Assembly (NCBI RefSeq): GCF_041296385.1
Contig: NW_027184085.1
Coordinates: forward strand, 7,311,301 to 7,375,300
DNA length: 64,000 nt
Direction: 5' to 3'
Source of the DNA: Aphelocoma coerulescens
Lineage: Eukaryota > Chordata > Aves > Passeriformes > Corvidae
Shown: positions 56,636-64,000 of the stretch, piece after piece
Position numbering within the stretch: the stretch's first letter is position 1
How the letters are laid out: every line of letters begins with the position of its first letter
Program-made: the position numbers and the translations under genes
The notes under the pieces: model-generated
Told to the model about the DNA's origin: nothing
What the model saw: the letters and a program-made list of their open reading frames with translations, nothing else
Databases searched by the model: none

Positions 56636-58180
56636 TGTTCCAACTCCCCTAGCATGGACAGGGTCTGTCAGACCAAGGCGCCAAGCCGCGTCCAACCTGG
56701 CCTTGAACACTTCCAAAGCTAAGGCATCAACAACTTCTTTGGGCAACCTGTTACAGTGCCTCATCACCTTCACACTAAAAAATTTCTTCCTAATATCTGA
56801 TCCAAATCTACCCTCTTCAAGTTTTAAGCCATCTTCTTCCTTGTTCTATCATTTCATGGCCATGTAAAAGGTTCCTCTCCAACCTTCTTGCAGCTCCTTA
56901 GGTTAGCTGTCCCCAGAGCTGTCTTTTCTCCAAGCTGAACAAGCTCAACTCTCTCAACTTTTCTCCACAAGAGAGGTGCCCCAAGCCCTCTAATCATCTT
57001 TATGTTCTCCTCTGGACTCTCTCCAACAGCTCCCTATCCTTCTTAGTTTCATGACTCCAGAGATGAAAGCAGTACTCCAAGTGCGCTCTCACAAGAGTGA
57101 TCTAGAGGGGAAAATCAGCTCCCTCAACCTGCTGGCCACAGTCCTTTTTCTGCAGCCCAGGACACAGTTGGCTTTCTGGGCTGTCAGTGTGCATTGCTGA
57201 CATCAAACAACATTTCCAAGTCCTTCTCGGCAGGGCTTCTCTCAATGCATTCTCTGCCCAGTCTGTATTTGTGCTTAGGTTAGTCCCAAAATGGATAAAA
57301 GACTTTGCACTTGGTCTGGTTGGATTTCACAAGTTTTGCACAGGGCCACCTCTCAGCCTGTCAAGATCCCTCTGGATGTAATCCCTTCCCTCTGGAGTGT
57401 CAACTGCACCACAAACCAAGTTTCTTGTTGGTAAACCTGTTGAAGGCGCACTCAAACCCAGTACCCATGTTGCCAGCAAAAACGTTTAACAGCAACAGTC
57501 CAAATATCAGATCCTGAGGAGCAGGAACACCACTTGTCATTGTTCTCCACTTGGACATTGAGCCATTGGCAGCAAACCTTTGAGCGTGGCCCTCCAGCCA
57601 ATTCCACTGACCCATCCCTGAAATCCATTTTAGAGAAAAGGATGTTGTGTGAGATGGTGCCATATGCTTTGTACAAATCCAGGTAGATGGTGTCAGTTGC
57701 TTTTTCCTTTTCCACCAGTGCTGCAACCCTGTTGTAGAAAACCACAAGTTTGTTAGGCACCATTTGCCATTTGTGAAGCTGTGTTGACTGTCACCCAGCA
57801 CATCCTGATTTTCCATGTAGCATGTTGTCCAGGAGGGTCTGCTCCATGATCTTGCCCAACATGGCCTGCAGCTCCCTGAGGGTATCTGTTTTAAAAATAG
57901 GGAATTTTTTCCTCTTTTCCTCTTTTCCAGACAGTAGGTACTTTGCCAGTCTGTCAATCCCAAATACGAAGGACAGTGGCTTAACTACTTCACCTGCCTG
58001 TTCCCTCTGGACCCATGGATTCATCTCGTCAGGTTCCATGGACTTGTGCATCTTCGGGTTCCTTAGATGGTCTCAAACCTGATCTTCTGCTAAAGTGGGT
58101 TGTTCTTCATTCTGCCAGTCCCTGCCTTTGCCTTCTTCAACTCAAGCTGTGTGACTGGCTCTGAGTTTTCAGAATCATTG
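56636..58180 (-). mobile_element. CR1 LINE, long internal fragment with a broken reverse transcriptase
   Basis: CR1 is the main non-LTR retrotransposon of birds. Read on the - strand, frames that shift relative to each other carry RT landmarks: HKSMEPDEMNPWV near 58030, GKIMEQ-like sequence near 57860, YLDLYKAYGT near 57680 (motif A, with the first Asp kept and the second D of the usual FDT replaced by G), and NGSMSKWRTMTSGVP near 57555. The usual FADD catalytic box appears as FTNK near 57435. Further downstream on the - strand the DNA matches the CR1 3' half (for example around 57110-57180 and 56700-56880). The terminal ATTCTATG-type 3' repeat is missing, and the 5' end stops inside ORF2. 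Several frameshifts and stops make it inactive. It lies antisense to CELF4. Confidence 0.93.
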
Positions 58181-59096
58181 TGTTCAGTTCACAGTGTGTC
58201 TCCTGATAGTTTTGCCTCCTAGGCTTCTGCAAAATCTTCTGGAGACTTACTGTGGAGTTGAAGTTGTCGTAACCACAATCATTATCCATCTGTATCTCAT
58301 ACAATTATTATTTACACTATTGAATTCTCTGGAGATAAAATTAAAATAGATCTTTTGTAATTTTTTTTCCATCTTAAACTTTTGTTTTTGTTTCCCACCA
58401 TCTCTTTAACAATCCTGTTTCCCAGGAGACAACTTGGTATGTCCTCATGCTTCCAAGAGACTGCAGTTCAATAGGTTAGAGTTAATTGGCAGGTGGGAGT
58501 TTCCAGATGTTTACGTGCTTGCCCAAAAAGCTGTCCACTGGTAGTAAATGAACAGCTGGAAAGATGCGATCCAAACAAAGCATCTTTTAGTTGATTGCCA
58601 TATGTCTGGAATGCATAGCATGTTTGAGAGAAATGGAATTGAAATTAGGAACAGTTTGGAGTGAGTCCTTCATTATCAATAATTAGTCAATTAGAATTTT
58701 TGTTCCAATTCAGATATAATTCACAAGCACTGTACTGACTCAGTCATTACCACCCATAGAAGTGGAGGACAGAAAAAATGCATTGCCCTCACACTATCTT
58801 TACTTAAGAGATGTGTTGAGAAATGTTCATTATACTGCTGAGAGTGGACAATTAAAAGGGGATGGATGGTGCAAATGATTTGTAATGGAATATGAAGCCT
58901 TTCACCAAGAAATCCTGCTCACATCTGGACCAAACAGTTGATGGCAAGTGAGCAGTTAAGTGGAGCTACTTAAGAGTTTGCTATGAAAAACTTTTAATTT
59001 TTTTCTCAGTGAAATAAGTGGTTCTGTACACAATCATAAGGTTCAGCAGGGAAAATTGATTGTTCTGAAATTGAGTTCCATCTGGCAAATCGAAAT

Positions 59097-59150
59097 GAAA
59101 AAAAAAAAACAAGCAAACCAAAACACAATTTTTTTTTGCCATTTTCTTTT
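59097..59150 (+). repeat. Short A-rich then T-rich low-complexity pair
   Basis: A 12-base A run, an A/C-rich linker and a run of about nine T lie within 55 bp. They could pair weakly as a hairpin; no other structure is evident. Confidence 0.7.
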
Positions 59151-59617
59151 CTCTGCAAAAAACCCAACATAGCTAATCATATGACATTATTTCAAGATTC
59201 AGTGGTTTAGGGTGCTGTACTCCATAGTGTTGAGTGTTCAACATAGTGTCCTGTGTTCTCCAGGAAGGAAGAGCCCTTTGGAGGGGTCATATAGAGGCAC
59301 ATGGAAAGAGGTAGCCTTGGAAAAGTAACACCTGAAAGAGGTTTTACAGTTTTCATCCATTAAACACCATAGTACAAAGTAGAGATCAATTTTGATGTTT
59401 TAGGGAGGCAGGAGGGGTGGTGCAAGAAAGAGTACTGCCTTTTATCCTAATGCACAAGGAGATGAAATATAGAAATTCTTGCAGGATGGAATAATGGATA
59501 CGTATCATCTTATAAGAGGCCGCATGTTTTTGAAAAATACTATTTTAGCTGACGGCTAATGCTGCATATGTGCCTTACAGAGCAATCTTGTGGTAAGGAA
59601 AGGGAAGACAAAAAAAA

Positions 59618-59649
59618 AAACCTGAACTGTCCTTTTCAAGTTCAGGTTT
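59618..59649 (+). other. Perfect 11-bp inverted repeat with 10-nt loop
   Basis: Arm AAACCTGAACT at 59618-59628 is exactly complementary to AGTTCAGGTTT at 59639-59649, with loop GTCCTTTTCA. An A run precedes it. The stem is too short for a microRNA precursor, and there is no T run after it to suggest a Pol III gene end. Confidence 0.85.
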
Positions 59650-62107
59650 GAGGCCTGCTCTGAACAGGAATCTCTATTTCATTTGGCCACTGCTGGGATG
59701 GAACTTCTTAGTGTCTCTAAGCAACTATGTCTTATTTAAAATAAATGAGATTTTTTTTTCATAAATATATTACTTTTTGCCCAACACATGTGGGCTAGAT
59801 TGTAATTTGTGTGCATGATATATGAATGAAAAGGGAAAAAGAAACACTTCCACAGAGCATTTTTTTTGTCCCTGGAAAACAGGAGGGTTTTTTTTGTCTG
59901 ATCATATGAGAGAGTAGTTTTATTTTCCACTTCAAAATCTTTTTTGTCCGTAACACTGTGTTTGGTATGTCAGGGATAATTCGATTCATTCTAAGTACTG
60001 TTTTGGGGAGTTTGGCACTTCTACCACTTTTTACAACAGATTTGGAGAGGACTTAATGGAGGTTTCTCCCTGGTGAGAACTTGCCTCCACACACACACTT
60101 ATTGTGGATCTTGGATGGAAAATTTGCACCTTCAGAGAAGAGTCGTCTTCTGCCTACTCTGCCTGAATTACAGTCATAGTACAGTAGGAGCTGCAGGACA
60201 TTGTTACCCTGAACTGTCATCATGGCAATCACAATGAGGAGAAAAATATAGCTATCATTATGAGAGCTTTACACTGCATAGTTTATCTCTATAACAGTGT
60301 GCTATGATGTGCCTAATTAGACTGTATCAGCTGCTCCACGTCTGCTACTAAAGGGAGACTTTCTTATTGTGTCTAGTAAACAGAGAGCTCTCAGCCTGTG
60401 ATTTAGCACTGAAATTAAATTTAAGCATGGTTTCCCATTTGATTGTCAGGCTATGGGTGACTTTTAAGGATCCTTTTCAATCCATTAATTCTGCTAGCTG
60501 TAAACTCTCTGCCATGATTTCTTCCTCTTCTTTGGTAGATACAGACTAACTGAAACTCATCCATTTAAAGTTAGAGGGGAACAAATCAAAATAATTCCAA
60601 GTACGCAAACTTTTGATGATGTTCAGTCTCCTGTTTTGATTGTCACCTTCTGCTTCTGAGTCTCAATTATGGAGACACAATAAATTGGCTTGAATAAGAC
60701 CTCCAGAAAGTAACACAGGATAAGAGATAGTGAAAAAATTGCTCTTTTTCTTCTTTTTCATGCCATATCATAGTTTCATTGTGAGAGGGGTAAAGTGACT
60801 TTCACAAGACAATCCTTGAGAAAAAAATGCATATTTATAAAAAAAAAAAACTATTTTATTTGCTATATTAATCTATTAAAAGCATGTAAAAATAAAAGTG
60901 TGTATTTCTTCAGTAATACTATCTAAGGAAATAATTTGGAAAAAATAGTGAACATTGCATGGACAAAATGCTCACAGTGGCTATCAAAGTTGTAAAAAAG
61001 TTTACAGCTTACTGTTTACTCACCTGTTACGTACTTTATATATGCTTGGGGAGAGGGTGGGTGGGTCAAGATGAGGTTATGGGACATGTTTGTTTCTTAG
61101 GTAGTCTCTCTGTACTTGTGCTGCTCTTGAAAGACACTCTCAGTTTGAGGCACATGCTGCCTGAACCTTGAAATCTATGATACCTCCATTTCAAGGAGCT
61201 GGAGACATTCTGTAGTAATTTCAGAGGAAATGTCTTCTGCATAACAAGCACCTTTTTTTTTGCTGCAGGAACTGGCAGGTTTTCAGTATACTGCAGTAAG
61301 AAGAAATAATTTGATCACATCAGACGCACAACTGATATTGCAACATCAACCAGTTTTACCAGAAGGGAAGCATGGAGGTGGGGAAAGAAGGAAAAGCAGG
61401 ACTCTACCTTGACAGGGCTTTAGCCTTTGTAGTGGATAAGACAACTTTTTGAAAGAATCAAAGATATAACCCATTGGTGTATCCCTGAAGTTCAAATGAT
61501 TTGTGGGCCAGGGATGTTTTGGAGTGGTTGTTTGGGCTTTGGCATGATTGTGTGGCATGATATATGACTGGAAGCCAGTGAGTCCTTGCAGCAGCCGATG
61601 CAGGGTCGTGCCTTTCTGGTGTGATGCAAAAAGAGCAGCGAGTTTTTGGTGCAGGTCAGGCTAAACAATAGAAATATTCCTCTGCAGTAGGAAGTTCCAA
61701 GTCCTTGTATGCCCTTTTCTTAAAGTACTTGGTACAAAAGAAAGACATGAGACCTTTCAGCATATGGCAGCACTTGTTCCCAGTGCTGCTGCTGGAGCAG
61801 GACTGGGATCTCATGCCCCACCTTGCCACCATGTGGAACCTTTGCGATCCTTAATCCTGTGCAGCCTTCTGTATCTGACACTTAAGCATGTGTTGAAGGA
61901 AAAATAAGCACTCACAGGTACACTGTTGCTCACTTTCCACCAGGGCTCAGAGGAAGCTATGATAGCTTCATTTCTTGACTCTTTACTAGTGACATACTAA
62001 GGAGGGAATTTTATGATTGATTTACTGGGAACGGGATGATGACAGAAAAGTGGTTTGCTCTATGTCTCAATTTCAGGAGGATCTTCTCTGAAATACCAGT
62101 GTTACTG

Positions 62108-62129
62108 AGGTTTTTCTTTTTCTTTGCAG
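62108..62129 (+). other. CELF4: 3' splice site of the CELF4 exon (branch point candidate, polypyrimidine tract, AG)
   Basis: The acceptor AG is at 62128-62129. It is preceded by an almost pure T/C tract from 62111. A branch-point-like CTGAG has its A at 62108, about 21 nt before the AG, which is a normal distance. The acceptor position is fixed by the reading frame: the first in-frame glycine codon uses the G of the AG when read through the genome, and in the mRNA that base would come from the upstream exon. The branch point itself is an inference. Confidence 0.85.
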
Positions 62130-62212
62130 GCTGTGCCTTCCTAACATACTGCGAAAGGGAGTCTGCTCTAAAGGCCCAGAGTGCACTGCATGAACAGAAG
62201 ACACTGCCAGGG
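62130..62212 (+). CDS. CELF4: CELF4 internal coding exon (83 bp), C-terminal half of RRM1
   Basis: CELF4 is an RNA-binding protein of the CELF/Bruno-like family that binds GU-rich RNA and controls splicing, stability and translation, mainly in neurons. The exon follows a polypyrimidine tract ending in TTTGCAG and runs into GTGAGT. The peptide begins with a glycine codon split across the upstream junction (phase 1 entry), reads [12 protein letters not shown], continues with a helix rich in Ala, Lys and Gln, and ends HEQKTLPG in phase 0. GCAFLTY is the RNP1 motif of RRM1. From memory, paralogues CELF3, CELF5 and CELF6 have CARDS where this has CERES, which points to CELF4. An 83-bp exon here, with the next one opening on Met, fits the CELF gene structure as I recall it. 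No stop, frameshift or missing RNP residue is seen. Only about 27 complete codons lie here; the rest of the gene is outside the window. Confidence 0.95.
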
Positions 62213-62220
62213 GTGAGTCC
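62213..62220 (+). other. CELF4: 5' splice site after the CELF4 exon
   Basis: The sequence GTGAGTCC directly follows the complete glycine codon GGG, giving a near-consensus donor (GTGAGT). It leaves the exon in phase 0. Read-through would give VSPD and then a stop, which is not CELF-like and supports the boundary. Confidence 0.9.
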
Positions 62221-64000
62221 AGACTGATAACTTTTTTTTTTCCTTTTAAATCCAAAATGGGTTACATATGGTGTTCTCATCTCAGATTTGGAAGTATAAA
62301 GTCTCCATTTTTTTGGATGATTCACTATTTGCATTGTGATAATAAAATCAAGACACCACCAACCCACCCAAACGGTTTCCATGCACAAAACTAAAAACTT
62401 TTCACCCTTGTGGGAAGTCAGGAAAACAGTAATCAGCTGGTTGTGGACTGGGTTCTACCAGTCTTACCTAGCTGAGGATGTGCTTTAGGATTCTGACCAC
62501 AACAACGAAATGTTAGAAGTCCTCACCATGTGCTTCCTCTCACTGTTTTTCTTCTCTGAAGCAAGTTTTGGCAGCAAGAAATCAAGAAACAGATCACATT
62601 ATTGAGTTATCACAGAATGAAAACATATTCCTGATGACAAAGTGGTTTGACTCAGTTACTTTAGTATTCAAGCAGCTGTAGCAGATTGGAAAGGCGGTGA
62701 GACAAGGAGAAAAGAGAGAGAGGAAAGACGCACATGAGATAATGAGGAAAATTATTCACATGAGCAAGATCTAAGGTTCAGACAACACAAGCAGAACTAA
62801 AAATAGAATCAGCATTATGTGGGGAAGACCTGCCCTGCTGGATGGGTTTCTAGTTAAGCAGTTACCCAGAGGAGGGGGAGACGCTGTTTAGATTCAGCCA
62901 GAGTAAGGTGGATTGGGAACAGCCAACTGCTCCTGTAGCTGGAATGGGGCCAGTTTTACAATGACCTGGAGTCAGTGACCACTTAACTAAGACCGGGCTT
63001 CTGAAGGTTCCAGGTTGCATCTAAACTGAGAGGAAATCTATCTAAAAATGTGTCTTTATTAGCTGGTGTTGGGTGATTGATTCCTGTGTTGCTTAACCTA
63101 CCTTTCCACAGATCTAAGACACATCCCTTGCTCTGTGTTCTGAGGAAAGTGTTGGTTCTGCTCTGCCTGTTTCCATCATCCTGGGTCTATTTACCTATCT
63201 CTAAGCCACCTTGCCAGTATGGAGATGCCCACGCACTTGCTCATCTACATCTATCTTTGCTTAAAAGGCCATACCTTATGCAAATATATACATACTTCAT
63301 TCCCTAAAAATATTTCTGTCAGCTGACAACTCCCTCTGAATTATTTTTTTTTCTAGAATCTCCTTAGCAGCAGATTGAAAGTAACTTCAGTCCTGTGGGG
63401 GGTTTAACTTTTTCTGCCCCCTCCCCCTTCCAATGTTTTCTTTTTGCTTCTCTCTTTCCTGAATGATAAAACTGGATGTAAAAAGAATGAGGATATGTTG
63501 AGTAAGGGTGTTTCAGGTAACATTTTAACTGATTTTTTTCTGAAATATGCTAGAAATAAAACATCTATTTATCAAAACTAGATATGTGATGAATAGGGTG
63601 TTTTGTATTTAAAAAAGACTAATTGAAATTCCAGATTTTCCACTGAGACTGTTTGTTCTTCTCTTTGGGAGCCAGACCATTCACTTGCACATGGAATTCT
63701 ATCTTCTCTATGAGGTTAAAAATCTCATCCTGTAATTGTATGATGGTGTTATCTTCAAGAAGACAGTGGGTCAGTGAAATTTAGGACTCAGAGTTGGAGA
63801 GGGAGGGCAAGTGATGATTTAAGATTTTATTTTTTTTTCCAAGTTCTTTCCAAGTCCACCATTCTGAATCTCAACTTCTGTTTTAGAGACTTCAAACCAC
63901 GAAACTCTTAAAGTCAAAACTGTTTTCTTGGACAGTGGCAAAATTCAACCAGTGTTTGATCTAGGATCAAGACTTCCTTCAAAGGCTGCACTGACTCATT
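62213..64000 (+). other. CELF4: Start of the next CELF4 intron; no further exon seen
   Basis: This 1.8 kb follows the donor site. The next CELF4 exon should be about 49 bp and begin with an ATG in frame; no such segment with AG and GT borders was recognised. The segment holds a T-rich run just after the donor (62232-62248) and otherwise unremarkable unique sequence. No repeat family was recognised. Confidence 0.7.

Larger units (their letters stand above)
58181..62107. other. Intronic segment upstream of the CELF4 exon
   Basis: Unique AT-rich sequence with the hairpin at 59618 and A runs near 59108 and 60840. The 600 bp before the exon hold no obvious GU-repeat or other strong splicing regulator beyond the acceptor tract. 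Confidence 0.6.

Noticed and set aside
62011..62388. 125-codon frame on the - strand over the CELF4 exon
   Set aside because: It is the antisense shadow of the + strand exon and crosses both splice sites. The + strand peptide and splice signals explain the region.

Overview
This is a 64 kb piece of vertebrate nuclear DNA, almost certainly from a bird. Most of it is non-coding. The evidence for a bird is several decayed CR1-type LINE copies in the usual avian form, sparse ancient MIR-like SINE remnants, low overall repeat content, general CpG depletion, and one exon with proper splice sites whose peptide I recognise as the RNA-binding protein CELF4 (BRUNOL4). The species cannot be told from the sequence.

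The only protein-coding sequence I can support is one 83-bp CELF4 exon on the + strand at 62130-62212. It encodes the second half of RRM1, including the RNP1 motif. No preceding exon (start codon and first half of RRM1) and no following exon (which should open with the Met after LPG) was found. The simplest reading is that 1-62129 is the 3' part of a very long CELF4 intron, and 62213-64000 is the start of the next intron. All other ORFs of 60-470 codons look like chance frames, repeat translations or fragments of dead CR1.

Layout: 1-6.6 kb, unique sequence with one CpG cluster and possible conserved non-coding blocks. 6.6-7.0 kb, SINE remnant and an ATAA microsatellite. 7-20 kb, mostly unique, with candidate conserved blocks near 10.7 and 12.1 kb and a G-rich tract at 15.75 kb. 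20-27.9 kb, unique sequence with a short CR1 at 23.3 kb and old SINE/LINE scraps. 27.98-28.88 kb, a striking purine-only array: about 90 GAAA units, then GGAA units punctuated by GAATTC. 28.9-29.64 kb, a GC- and CpG-raised segment of unknown origin that holds a 7-bp minisatellite. 29.6-56.6 kb, unique sequence with old CR1-like and MIR-like fragments, a UGUU-rich tract at 34.9 kb and a CpG-raised block at 46.3-47.1 kb. 56.6-58.2 kb, a long internal CR1 fragment with a broken reverse transcriptase. 58.2-64 kb, unique sequence plus the exon.

I see no operon, CRISPR array, tRNA or rRNA gene, intact mobile element or other multi-gene system. The most notable items are the composite purine array with its GC-rich neighbour, the CpG-raised unique blocks (possible regulatory elements of CELF4), and the fact that all five recognisable CR1-type fragments lie antisense to CELF4. 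Repeat families and conserved-element calls were made by eye and are labelled accordingly.
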